From CAVQGM01 sp963712065 (GTDB taxonomy: Bacteria > Actinomycetota > Acidimicrobiia > Acidimicrobiales > Acidimicrobilacustridaceae): a stretch of DNA of 64,000 nucleotides. The position numbers and the translations under genes were made by a program. Positions 33,007 through 41,308 of the stretch are shown in pieces. The DNA lies in assembly GCA_963712065.1 (NCBI GenBank), contig CAVQGM010000002.1, positions 992,001 through 1,056,000 of the forward strand, in the 5' to 3' direction. Below the pieces are notes generated by a model, which saw only the letters and a list, made by a program, of their open reading frames with translations, had not been told where the DNA came from and made no database searches. The first letter of the stretch is position 1. Every line of letters starts with the position of its first letter.

Positions 33007-33059
33007 CGAACTGGTTGCGGAACCGGAGTGTCCCAGGGGGTGATCCGGCAACCGGTTCG
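33007..33059. repeat. 53-nt palindromic repeat, copy D
   Basis: CGAACTGGTTGCGGAAC, 23 nt nearly identical to copy C (CGGAGTGTCCCAGG...), and GGCAACCGGTTCG. It ends 2 bases before the stop codon of the convergent small zinc-ribbon gene, so both repeats lie between two converging genes. Confidence 0.8.
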
Positions 33060-33061
33060 GG

Positions 33062-33256
33062 TCAGTCCTTGAGGGCGACGGCGTTGGGGGTGACGTTCAT
33101 CTTCGGCTCGTAGGCCTCGACCTCGACGTCGCGGGCGTCGCCACCGAGCTCGGCACGAAGGGCCTGGCGGCAGCGGGTGCAGGGGCCGTAGAAGCGCTCG
33201 TCGACGGGCGCGGCGCAACGGGGGCAGGCGAACGAGAGGAGGTCGGCGGCAGGCAC
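33062..33256 (-). CDS. Small zinc-ribbon protein
   Basis: A 64-residue protein with two CPRC/CTRC knuckles (Cys near positions 11, 14, 26 and 29) in FACPRCAAPVDERFYGPCTRC, a zinc ribbon seen in short actinobacterial proteins, followed by an acidic tail. GTG 33256 is chosen because the frame opens there with the conserved part. Function unknown; such ribbons often belong to proteins that bind nucleic acid or scaffolds. It converges on the repeat pair C/D. Confidence 0.6.
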   Translation of the reverse strand: MPAADLLSFACPRCAAPVDERFYGPCTRCRQALRAELGGDARDVEVEAYEPKMNVTPNAVALKD

Positions 33257-33387
33257 CGGGCCAGCCTGCCATCCCGCCGATGCTCGTCGGCGGACCGTGG
33301 TCGGCCGGCGGCTGTCCACAGCATCGACCAGGAATCCCCGCGAGATCCACAGGGTTGTTCCCCTTCCTCCTCACAGGGTCGGGTCCG

Positions 33388-33393
33388 TACGGT
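33388..33393 (+). promoter_or_regulatory. -10 box of the 81-residue protein gene (near-leaderless)
   Basis: TACGGT ends 6 bases before ATG 33400, so the mRNA should start at the codon or one base off it. Confidence 0.4.
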
Positions 33394-33399
33394 GGCCCC

Positions 33400-33645
33400 A
33401 TGACCTGCTACCAGGTGACGCTGAAGGACCGCTCCATCGAGGTGGTCGAGGGTGCCGACGCCTACCAGCAGGAGGGTCCGATGACCACGTTCTTCGCCAC
33501 CGGGGCCGACCGTCGGGTGGTCGACTGCTGGAGCACCCGGCTGGCGAGCTTCCGCACCAGCGAGGTGCTCATCATCCGGCGGCTCGCCCAGCCGGTCGCC
33601 GACGACCAGGTGGTCCCCTCGGTCGCCACGCTCCGCACGGCCTGA
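33400..33645 (+). CDS. Small protein of unknown function
   Basis: An 81-residue, probably soluble protein, MTCYQVTLKDRSIEVVEGAD at the start and FATGADRRVVDCWSTRLASF in the middle. I do not recognise the family. The codon use and the -10 box 6 bases upstream support a real gene. It stands alone between the zinc-ribbon gene (divergent) and the PIG-V-like gene (convergent, 12-bp gap). Confidence 0.55.
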   Translation: MTCYQVTLKDRSIEVVEGADAYQQEGPMTTFFATGADRRVVDCWSTRLASFRTSEVLIIRRLAQPVADDQVVPSVATLRTA

Positions 33646-33657
33646 CCCGCGCCGGGG

Positions 33658-34815
33658 TCAGGGCACGTACGCGCCGAGCCAGGCGAGCGACGCCAGGGCC
33701 ACGAAGCCGGCGGCGCTCACCGCCAGCACGGCCCGGTCGACCCGTTCGTCGCGGGTGAGCAACGCCAGGGTGAGCACGATCGGGAAGGCGTTCAGCCCGT
33801 AACGCTCGAGCGAGTTGAGGTTCTCGGCACTGAGCGAGGCCAGCAGCACCACCGCCGCGTACGCACCGTAGGACGCCGGCCACCGTCGGAACGTCACCAC
33901 GAGCAGGACGACGAACACGACGGCGAACGGCAGGTGCAGCCCGTCTCCGAAGCGCTCGGGCCCGAACAGGTCGCGCACCCCGTCCCAGAGTCGCGTCACG
34001 ACGTCCACGCTCTCGCCCCGAAGGTCCTCCTGGACGGTGAACGGCAGCCACGGATCGCCGTAGGCCACCCCGACCCAGGCGAGGTACAGGCCGGTGCCGA
34101 CGGCCGGCCCGGCCACGGCGGCCGCCCCCGCGACCCGCTCCCCCGCCGTCAGACCGCGCCACCGCCGGATCACCTCGATGGCGGCCGGGACGACGAGCAG
34201 GAGGCCGAGCGGCCTCGTCGCCCCCGCCACCACGCCGGTCGCCGCCGCCCACCACCACCGCTGTCGGCGCAGGGCGAGGAACATGCCGGTGGCGGCGGCG
34301 AGCATCAGCGCCTCGGCGTAGGCCCAGGCCAGCACGAAGGCGGAAGGGAACAGGGCGGTCAGCCACACCGCCCGCTCGGCGGCGGCCGGGCTGCGCCCCT
34401 CGGCGAGGACCAGGCGCCGCACGAGCACGGCGAAGCCGAGCGAGGCGACGTTGGCGATCACGACCAACGCGACCACCTCGTGGCCGAGGAACGCGGCGCC
34501 GAGGCCGCGGCCGAACAGCGGGAACAGCGGGAAGAACCGCAAGCCCTCGTCGGGCAGGCCCTCGTAGCCCAGCCGGGCGATGTCGCGGTACCAGGTGCCG
34601 TCCCACGCCCCCAGCCCGTTGCCCAGCTGATCCGGTCGGCCGTCAGGGGTGAGCCGGTCGGCGGCGGCCACGGCCACGACGTAGGCGGCGGCCACCAGGA
34701 CCCGGGCCACCAGCCACGCCGGCAGGACGGCCACCACCTCGGCGACGAGGCCCGGGGTCGACGAGCGGCGGCCCGAGCCGACGACGCCCCTCGCCCCGCC
34801 GCCGGGCTCGCTCAT
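33658..34815 (-). CDS. PIG-V-like membrane mannosyltransferase
   Basis: A 385-residue multi-spanning protein of the GPI-mannosyltransferase-2 (PIG-V) type, used in bacteria for polyprenol-linked mannosylation of envelope glycans. Early features LGAWDGTWYRDIARLGYEG and RFFPLFPLFGRGLGAAF near residues 70-105 give the Asp-containing catalytic loop, and LGHEVVALVVIANVASLGFAVLVRR is the next helix. ATG 34815 overlaps the GT39-like gene stop as ATGA. Acceptor unknown. It is the last gene of the leftward pair. Confidence 0.72.
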   Translation of the reverse strand: MSEPGGGARGVVGSGRRSSTPGLVAEVVAVLPAWLVARVLVAAAYVVAVAAADRLTPDGRPDQLGNGLGAWDGTWYRDIARLGYEGLPDEGLRFFPLFPLFGRGLGAAFLGHEVVALVVIANVASLGFAVLVRRLVLAEGRSPAAAERAVWLTALFPSAFVLAWAYAEALMLAAATGMFLALRRQRWWWAAATGVVAGATRPLGLLLVVPAAIEVIRRWRGLTAGERVAGAAAVAGPAVGTGLYLAWVGVAYGDPWLPFTVQEDLRGESVDVVTRLWDGVRDLFGPERFGDGLHLPFAVVFVVLLVVTFRRWPASYGAYAAVVLLASLSAENLNSLERYGLNAFPIVLTLALLTRDERVDRAVLAVSAAGFVALASLAWLGAYVP

Positions 34816-36458
34816 GCGCGGCCCGGGAAGACCACGAGCGTCGACGGCTCGAAGTAGTCGCCCCCGCCGAACGGCACCTCGACCCGGCCGCCCGGCCGCA
34901 GCGCCGACAACGTGTCGACGAGGGTCTCGCACTGGTCCTCGAAGGTCTTGTACTCGCCGTTCCACACGACGAACACCTGGCCCGCCCCGGCTCGGGCGTC
35001 GACCTCGGCGGCGATGGCGGCGGGATCGCTGGCCTCGTTGCGCTGCTCGTAGTCGTACCAGTCGACCAGTTCCGGCGCCCCGAGCGTCGGATAGGAGAGC
35101 AGTTGCAGGTCCTCGCCTTCGAGCTCGCGGCTGCCGGCCGGGCCGAGCTGGTCCGGGCAGAACACCACCGTGTCGCCCGGCCGGGCCCCCGCCTCGATGA
35201 CCGCCGCGTTGTCGCGGGCCTGCGATCGCTGGTCGGTGACGACGAAGACGGCACCCATGGCGAACGCGCCGAGGAGGACGAGCGTCGCACCGAAGCGCAC
35301 CCACCGTCCGACGAACCGGGTGAGACCCCCGGCCACCAGGAGCACGGCCAGCGGGAAGAACACCGCGGCGTACCTCGACGCGTAGGCGCTCGACGCCAGG
35401 AAGGCGAGGCCGACCCCGAGACCGAAGGTGAGGCCCAACACGAGCGCCTCGAAGCGGAACTGGCGCTCGGATCGCAGGTCGAGCCCGATCCGCCACCGGT
35501 CGATCCCCCGTCCGAACACGGCGAGCACGGCGAGGAGGAACAGGAGGGCCCCGAAGAAGTCGGCGTCGCGGAACCCGCCGCCGGAGAAGTCGGCCAGCGT
35601 CGCCGCCAGCGCCGCCCCCGGCCGCTGCGGGCTGGCCCACGGCGTGCCGGTGTGGGCGGACTGCTCGACCATGACCGGCAGCCAGGGCACGAACAGGACG
35701 CCACCGCCGACCAGCGCGGCGATCGCCCGCAGGGCACGCGGTCGCGCCTCGGGAGCGCCGCGCCAGGCCTCCCACACCAGCACGACGCCCACGGCGGCGA
35801 GCAACCACATCGCCCAGTAGTGGCTGTAGAGCAGCGCGGCGGTCACGACCACGAGGCCGAGCCAGCGCCACCATCCGCCCCTTCCCCTTCGGACGACGTC
35901 GTCGAGCAACAGATAGCCGGCGAAGACCAGCAGGATGACGAGCGAGTACATCCGGGTCTCGGTGGCGTAGCGCAGCGCGTACGGCGAGGCGGCGAGGACG
36001 GTCACGACGAGCCACCCGAGGAGGTGGCCACCGCGCCGGCGACCGGCGAGGTAGGCGAGCGGGAGCGTCGCCACCGCGACGACACCCGACAGCGCCCGCA
36101 CCGCGACGTCACCGGTGCCGAAGACCTCCATCCAGCCGTGCAGCGCCACGTAGTACAGCGGTGGGTGCCCGTCCCGCCGGAGGGCGTCGGTGATCTCGCC
36201 GAGGGGGAGGGAGGCGATGTTGACGCTCAGGGCCTCGTCGAGCCACAGGGGCGACGTGGTGACGAACCGCAGCACGACCCCCACCGCCACCGCCCCGAGC
36301 GCGAGGACGACCACCTCGGTGGGAGCGCGATCGGCCCTCGCGGTCGACGTCGGCGGCGCTCCCGCCCCCGCCGCATCCGGGTCGGGCTCCCGGCCCGGGA
36401 CGGTCGCCGTGCGGTCGCCGGCGTCGGCGGCGGCGACGTCGCGCTCGGTGGTCCCCAT
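34812..36458 (-). CDS. GT39/ArnT-like membrane glycosyltransferase
   Basis: A 548-residue GT-C protein. The N-terminal 45 residues are Ala/Pro/Asp-rich and cytosolic; then SPLWLDEALSVNIASLPLGEI gives the acidic pair of the first external loop, and DGHPPLYYVALHGWMEVFG the HPPLYY motif typical of the family. About eleven helices are followed by a 170-residue soluble C-terminal domain. It uses a lipid-linked sugar donor; acceptor unknown. A TACGCT box ends 8 bases before ATG 36458. Confidence 0.78.
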   Translation of the reverse strand: MGTTERDVAAADAGDRTATVPGREPDPDAAGAGAPPTSTARADRAPTEVVVLALGAVAVGVVLRFVTTSPLWLDEALSVNIASLPLGEITDALRRDGHPPLYYVALHGWMEVFGTGDVAVRALSGVVAVATLPLAYLAGRRRGGHLLGWLVVTVLAASPYALRYATETRMYSLVILLVFAGYLLLDDVVRRGRGGWWRWLGLVVVTAALLYSHYWAMWLLAAVGVVLVWEAWRGAPEARPRALRAIAALVGGGVLFVPWLPVMVEQSAHTGTPWASPQRPGAALAATLADFSGGGFRDADFFGALLFLLAVLAVFGRGIDRWRIGLDLRSERQFRFEALVLGLTFGLGVGLAFLASSAYASRYAAVFFPLAVLLVAGGLTRFVGRWVRFGATLVLLGAFAMGAVFVVTDQRSQARDNAAVIEAGARPGDTVVFCPDQLGPAGSRELEGEDLQLLSYPTLGAPELVDWYDYEQRNEASDPAAIAAEVDARAGAGQVFVVWNGEYKTFEDQCETLVDTLSALRPGGRVEVPFGGGDYFEPSTLVVFPGRA

Positions 36459-36601
36459 CGCCGGCGAGCGTAGTGCCCGGCCCTTCCGTCCCCGGCCACC
36501 GGTGCGTGGCCGGAGCAGGCCGAGCCGAGCCGGGGAGCCCCGGGAGCGGGGCGCCCGTCCACTAGGGTGGCCTCGTCCCGCGGGACGCCGAGAAGACCGC
36601 C

Positions 36602-37873
36602 GTGACCAGCACCATCCCCGAAGTCGCCGCCTACGAAGCGCCCCGGCTGACGCCCCGCTTCAGCACCTTCGACGGCATCCGCGCCCTCGCCGCCACCCTG
36701 GTGCTGCTCCACCACGCCGGCTTCCACTCGGGCGCCAACTACAACAGCTGGTGGGCGCCCTACCTGTCCCGCATGGACATCGGCGTCCCCATCTTCTTCG
36801 CCATCTCGGGGTTCCTGATCTACCGGCCGTTCGTGGCCCGCCAGTTCGCCGGCGCCCCGATGCCCGGCACCGGGGGCTTCTACCGCCGGCGCGTGGTGCG
36901 CATCTATCCCGGCTACTGGGCCGCCTTCCTGCTCCAGCTCGCACTCGGCGCCATCACCGTGGCCGGCGTCGGCAACTTCGTCTTCAGCTTCTTCCTGATC
37001 CACGTGTACGCACCCGGCTGGGTGGTCACCGGCATCACCCAGTCCTGGAGCCTGTCCACCGAGCTGGGCTTCTACCTGCTGCTCCCGGCGTGGGCGTGGC
37101 TCGGTCTCCGCCTCACCCGGGGCCGCACCATCAACGAGCAGGCCATGTTGCTGCTCGCCGGCTGCGGCCTGCTGTGGGTGATGAGCGTCGGCTTCCGGGT
37201 GGGCATGCACCTCGTCTCGCCCGGCACCAGCGACGGCTGGGGCTCGGCCAGCCGCTACTGGATCTTCGCCCTCGCCGACGTCTTCGCCGTCGGCATGGCC
37301 CTCGCCGTGCTCAGCGCCTGGGCCGACCACCGGGGCATCGTGCGCACCGCCACCCGCCGCGTCGCCCGTCGGGCGTGGCCGTGGTGGCTCGCCGCCCTCG
37401 TGCTGTTCGTGATGGTCAGCACCCAGTTCGGCCTCCGCAGCGGCCTCGAGACGGCCGGGTTCGGCAACGAGATGGTGCGCCAGCTCTTCTACGCCGGCGT
37501 CGGGCTGTGCGTCGTGGCCCCCTCGGCGCTCGGCGACGAGGAGGGCGGCGTCATCCGCCGGATCCTCGCGTCGAGGCCCATCGCCTACGTGGGCCTGGTG
37601 TCCTACGGCATCTACCTGTGGCACCAGGCGTTCATCAAGTGGATCCCGCAGTGGATGGACTGGCCACCGAGCGCCATCCTCCCGCCCGACGCCCCCGCCG
37701 GCCTGTTCGCGGGCCACTTCTGGGCCCTCGCCGTCGGCAGCTTCGTCGGCTCGTTGATCGTCGCCTCGATCAGCTACCAGCTCCTCGAGAAGCCCCTCAT
37801 GGACCGGTTCCGCAACGGGTTCCGAGCCGGCCTGCGACGTCCGAGCCCCTCCGAGCCCGTCGGGGCTCGATGA
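36602..37873 (+). CDS. Acyltransferase 3 family protein (OafA-like), without SGNH domain
   Basis: A 423-residue membrane acyltransferase of the OafA/NodX family, which adds acetyl or other acyl groups to envelope sugars. The N-terminal FSTFDGIRALAATLVLLHHAGF has the conserved Arg and the HH-type His, followed by PIFFAISGFLIYRPF and FYRRRVVRIYPGYW; ten helices can be counted. GTG 36602 is used. A TAGGGT box at 36563-36568 is a likely promoter. It begins the rightward glycan block and overlaps the next gene by 4 bases. Confidence 0.85.
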   Translation: MTSTIPEVAAYEAPRLTPRFSTFDGIRALAATLVLLHHAGFHSGANYNSWWAPYLSRMDIGVPIFFAISGFLIYRPFVARQFAGAPMPGTGGFYRRRVVRIYPGYWAAFLLQLALGAITVAGVGNFVFSFFLIHVYAPGWVVTGITQSWSLSTELGFYLLLPAWAWLGLRLTRGRTINEQAMLLLAGCGLLWVMSVGFRVGMHLVSPGTSDGWGSASRYWIFALADVFAVGMALAVLSAWADHRGIVRTATRRVARRAWPWWLAALVLFVMVSTQFGLRSGLETAGFGNEMVRQLFYAGVGLCVVAPSALGDEEGGVIRRILASRPIAYVGLVSYGIYLWHQAFIKWIPQWMDWPPSAILPPDAPAGLFAGHFWALAVGSFVGSLIVASISYQLLEKPLMDRFRNGFRAGLRRPSPSEPVGAR

Positions 37874-38634
37874 GCGAACAGGCCCGGGAGACGGGTGGAC
37901 CGGGGACGGGCGGGCCGCGCACGATCGTGATCGTCCCCGCCTTCGACGAGGAGGACGCCATCGCCTCCACCCTGAAGGACCTCGCCACCGAGCAGCCCGA
38001 CCTCGACGTGGTCGTCATCGACGACGGATCGAGCGACGCCACCGCCGCCATCGCCGAGGCCGCCGGCGTCGCCGTGGTCCGCCTGCCGTTCAACCTCGGC
38101 GTCGGCGGTGCCGTGCGCACGGGTCTGCGCTACGCCGTCGACCACGACTACGACCGCAGCGTCATCTTCGACGGCGACGGCCAGCACCTGGCGTCGTCGA
38201 TCAGCCTGCTGCTCGACGTGCTCGACGACGGTGCCGACATGGTGGTGGGCAGCCGGTTCGCGGTCGACGCCTCCGACTACGAGGTCGGTCGCTCCCGACG
38301 GCGGGCCATGGACCTGCTCTCCCGCATCGTGGGCTGGAGCACCGGACGCCGCTTCACCGACACCACGTCCGGCTTCCGGGCGTTCTCCCGGGGTCCGACC
38401 GAGCTCCTCGCTCGCGAGTACCCCGTCGAATACCTCGCCGACACGGTCGAGGTGCTGATCCTCCTGTGCCGGAGCGGCTTCCGCGTCGAGGAGGTGCCCG
38501 TCCAGATGCGTCCCCGGGCCGGCGGCCAGCCGTCGGCGCGCTCGTTCAAGCTGATCTTCAACTATCTTCGGCTGCTGATCGGGATCCTCGCTTCGGCGTC
38601 GAGACCCCGACCGACCAGAGAGAGCTCCTCATGA
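37870..38634 (+). CDS. GT2 glycosyltransferase (DPM1/DPG-synthase type)
   Basis: A 254-residue GT-A enzyme that probably loads a sugar onto polyprenol phosphate. Family marks: TIVIVPAFDEEDAIASTLKDL, VVVIDDGSSDATAAIAEAAGV with the DDGS pair near residue 53, and VIFDGDGQHLASSI near residue 100, the metal-binding DGD. A hydrophobic C-terminal stretch (LIFNYLRLLIGILAS) may anchor it. It is linked by four-base ATGA overlaps to the acyltransferase before it and the DUF2304 gene after it. Confidence 0.85.
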   Translation: MSEQARETGGPGTGGPRTIVIVPAFDEEDAIASTLKDLATEQPDLDVVVIDDGSSDATAAIAEAAGVAVVRLPFNLGVGGAVRTGLRYAVDHDYDRSVIFDGDGQHLASSISLLLDVLDDGADMVVGSRFAVDASDYEVGRSRRRAMDLLSRIVGWSTGRRFTDTTSGFRAFSRGPTELLAREYPVEYLADTVEVLILLCRSGFRVEEVPVQMRPRAGGQPSARSFKLIFNYLRLLIGILASASRPRPTRESSS

Positions 38635-38990
38635 CGTTGCGCGCCCATCTGCTCGCCGTGGTGGCCGTGGCCGCCGTGCTCGCCTACATCTTCGTGCTCG
38701 TGCGGCGCAACCAGCTCCGCTCGAAGTACGCCCTGCTCTGGGTGGCGGTCGCCGCCCTGCTCCTGCCGCTGGCGGTGTTCCCCGGTCTGCTGAACTGGTT
38801 CTCCGATCTCCTGGGCATCCTGTACGCGCCCACCACCTTGCTCGTGTGCGCCGTCGGCTTCCTGTTCCTGATCGTCATCCACTTCTCCTGGGAGCTGTCC
38901 CGACTCGAGTCCCGGGTGCGCAAGCTCGCCGAGGAGCTGGCCCTGCTCCGCGCCGAGCAGGACGGGCGCCAGGACGACCTCCTCCCATGA
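38631..38990 (+). CDS. DUF2304 family small membrane protein
   Basis: A 119-residue protein with three hydrophobic helices and a charged C-terminal coiled-coil-like tail (ESRVRKLAEELALLRAEQ). DUF2304 proteins nearly always follow GT2 polyprenol-phosphate glycosyltransferases and may help flip or bind the lipid-linked product. It overlaps both neighbours by ATGA. Confidence 0.75.
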   Translation: MTLRAHLLAVVAVAAVLAYIFVLVRRNQLRSKYALLWVAVAALLLPLAVFPGLLNWFSDLLGILYAPTTLLVCAVGFLFLIVIHFSWELSRLESRVRKLAEELALLRAEQDGRQDDLLP

Positions 38991-40513
38991 CCGACCTCCG
39001 CACGCCCCCCGACCACCGCGACGACGTCGACGGACCACTCGGCGACGGAGCCGGTGACGTCGTCGTGGCCGAACGTGTACCGGGTGGGGCCCTCCCCGAC
39101 GCCACCGACGAGCGGCCCGGTCCCGACTGGCGGTTCTACACCTGGCTCGCCGTGATCGCGTTGGTGAGCCTCACCTGGCGCATCGTCTTCATCGCCATCT
39201 GGCGGTGGGACCTGCCGATCTGGGGAGACTCGTTCTTCTACCACGAGAGCGGGAAGCTGGTCGCCGACGGTCAGGGCTTCGTCAACCCGCTCATCCGCAG
39301 CGAGCAGGCCGCCGACCATCCGCCGCTCTACATCGTGTTCCTGGCCGCCCTCTCCGCCCTGGGCCTGCGCAGCGGCAACTCCCACATCATCGCCACCGCG
39401 GTGGTGGGCACGGCGTCGATCGTGTTCGCCGGCCTGGCCGGCCGCGAGATCGCCGGGCGGCGGGCCGGCCTGATCGCCGCCGTCGTGTTCACGATCTACG
39501 CCCCCATCTGGTCGTGGGACGGAATGCTGCTCTCGGAGACCTTCGCCATCGTGTTCACCACGGCGCTGATCTGGGCCGTCTACCGGTTCCGACGCGTGCC
39601 GTCGTGGTGGGGTGCGGTCGGGCTCGGGGCGCTCGTCGCCCTGGCCACGTTCTCGCGGGCGGAGCTGTTGCTGTTGAGCGTGCTCGTCGTCACGCCGGTG
39701 ATCCTGCTCGTGCGGTCGCGCTCGTGGCGCACCCGGCTCGGCTGGCTGGTGACGGCCGGCGCCGCCTGCCTGGCGGTGATGTCTCCGTGGCTCGCCTACA
39801 ACATGAGCCGCTTCGAGGGCACCGTGCTGCTGTCGAACGGCGCCGAGATCACCCTCGCCAGCGCGAGCTGCGACTACACGTACTACGGCGAGTACACCGG
39901 CTACTGGAGCATGAACTGCGCCATCGAGTTCCTGGAGAAGAACGGCTTCCAGGGCGCCGACGGCGAGCAGTCCGAGCGCTCCGACGTGCTCCAACGCGAG
40001 GCCTTGGACTACATCAGCTCCCACCGGGACCGCCTGCCCTACGTGCTGCTGGCCCGCTGGGGGCGCATCACCGGCCTCTGGAACCCGGTGCAGCAGGCCA
40101 CCCTCGACCGCTTCCCCGAGGGGCGCGACGCCTGGGTGACCAGACTGGCCCTCGTGCAGTGGTACCCGATGGTGCTGCTCGCCGGCGGCGGTGCCATCGC
40201 CCTGCGACGGCGGAAGGTGCCGATCTACCCCCTGATGGGCCCGATCATCACGGTGTTCGTCGCCATCTCGATCATGTTCGCCACGAACCGTTACCGGGCA
40301 TCGGCCGAGGGGGCCATCGCCCTCCTGGCGGCGGTCGGCATCGACGCCGTGTTCCGCTGGTACCGGCGGCTCCGCGACGACCCCGAGGACCGTCCCGCTC
40401 CCGACGGGGGGCTCCCGCCGGGGACCGAGCCGGCCTCCACGCCCGGCGACGGCGTCCACATGCCGCCGCCGCCGGCGGGGCCGTCCCCCGGAGCGGGCGT
40501 GGCCGGGCCCTAG
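38987..40513 (+). CDS. GT39/ArnT-like membrane glycosyltransferase
   Basis: A 508-residue GT-C protein with a 45-residue acidic cytosolic N-terminus, about eleven helices and an external loop with DSFFYHESGKLVADGQGF, whose Asp and Glu correspond to the donor site, and ADHPPLYIVFLAALSALG. A periplasmic segment contains three Cys (ASASCDYTYYGEY, SMNCAIEFL). The C-terminus is Pro-rich and disordered. ATGA overlap with DUF2304 links it to the GT2 gene that likely makes its donor. Confidence 0.8.
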   Translation: MTDLRTPPDHRDDVDGPLGDGAGDVVVAERVPGGALPDATDERPGPDWRFYTWLAVIALVSLTWRIVFIAIWRWDLPIWGDSFFYHESGKLVADGQGFVNPLIRSEQAADHPPLYIVFLAALSALGLRSGNSHIIATAVVGTASIVFAGLAGREIAGRRAGLIAAVVFTIYAPIWSWDGMLLSETFAIVFTTALIWAVYRFRRVPSWWGAVGLGALVALATFSRAELLLLSVLVVTPVILLVRSRSWRTRLGWLVTAGAACLAVMSPWLAYNMSRFEGTVLLSNGAEITLASASCDYTYYGEYTGYWSMNCAIEFLEKNGFQGADGEQSERSDVLQREALDYISSHRDRLPYVLLARWGRITGLWNPVQQATLDRFPEGRDAWVTRLALVQWYPMVLLAGGGAIALRRRKVPIYPLMGPIITVFVAISIMFATNRYRASAEGAIALLAAVGIDAVFRWYRRLRDDPEDRPAPDGGLPPGTEPASTPGDGVHMPPPPAGPSPGAGVAGP

Positions 40514-40527
40514 ACTCGTCCGCTGCC

Positions 40528-41232
40528 ATGAGGTTCAGTCGTCACACCAGCAACCGCATCAACGACGCCCTCGATGCCTGGGTGCCGCCCGCCCTGCGGG
40601 ACTCCCGGCTGTTCGCCGCGGCCGCCCGCCGCCTCTACAAGCCGCTGACGATCGACATCAACGACCTGAAGGACCGGGCGTTCGAGCTCAGCGACGAGGA
40701 GTACTCGGCGTTCTACAAGGAGCTCCACAGCCGCTTCGACCAGGGCGAGACCGACCTCACCCCCGAGTCGGCGGACGGGGTCATCGCCGCCGTGGTCGGC
40801 GACCGGGTGCTCGACGTGGCCTGTGGCAAGGGCTACCTCTCACGGCGGCTCGGCACCCGACACCGGGTGGTGGGCTGCGACATCGCCCTGCAGACCGGCG
40901 ACCGGGCCCTCGCGCACCGCGGCTTCGCCCTCTGCGAGGCCACCATCGAGCGGCTTCCCTTCACCGACGGGGCCTTCGACACCGTCGTCACCACCCACAC
41001 CCTGGAGCACGTCCGCGACCTGCGCCTCGTGCTGGCCGAGCTGCGCCGCGTGGCAGCCCGGCGCATCATCGTCGTCGTGCCCCGCCAGCGGCCGTACCGG
41101 GTCACCTTCAACCCGCACATCCAGTTCTTCCCCTACCGTTGGTCGCTGCTGGCCTGGACCGGCACCGACCATCCGCACACCTGCGACCTGGTCGGCGACG
41201 ACTGGCTCTACGTCGAGGACGTCCCCACATGA
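40528..41232 (+). CDS. Class I SAM-dependent methyltransferase (Methyltransf_11)
   Basis: A 234-residue methyltransferase. The SAM motif VLDVACGKGYLSRRLG is near residue 94 and RLPFTDGAFDTVVTTHTLEHVRDLR near residue 140. An N-terminal helical extension of about 85 residues precedes the fold. ATG 40528 is used; TAGACT at 40511-40516, overlapping the preceding stop, could be its -10 box. The glycan block context suggests a sugar or lipid-sugar substrate, but this is not shown by the sequence. Confidence 0.8.
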   Translation: MRFSRHTSNRINDALDAWVPPALRDSRLFAAAARRLYKPLTIDINDLKDRAFELSDEEYSAFYKELHSRFDQGETDLTPESADGVIAAVVGDRVLDVACGKGYLSRRLGTRHRVVGCDIALQTGDRALAHRGFALCEATIERLPFTDGAFDTVVTTHTLEHVRDLRLVLAELRRVAARRIIVVVPRQRPYRVTFNPHIQFFPYRWSLLAWTGTDHPHTCDLVGDDWLYVEDVPT

Positions 41233-41308
41233 CGCCGGCAGCCACCATCCCGATTCGACGCGGTCCGGCGGGGCCGCTTCACTGCCCAGGAACACCCCGG
41301 AAGGACCG

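Noticed and set aside
33308..33352. Two CCACA words (CTGTCCACA and AGATCCACA) like DnaA boxes
   Set aside because: Two imperfect sites without AT-rich DNA or replication genes nearby do not make an origin.
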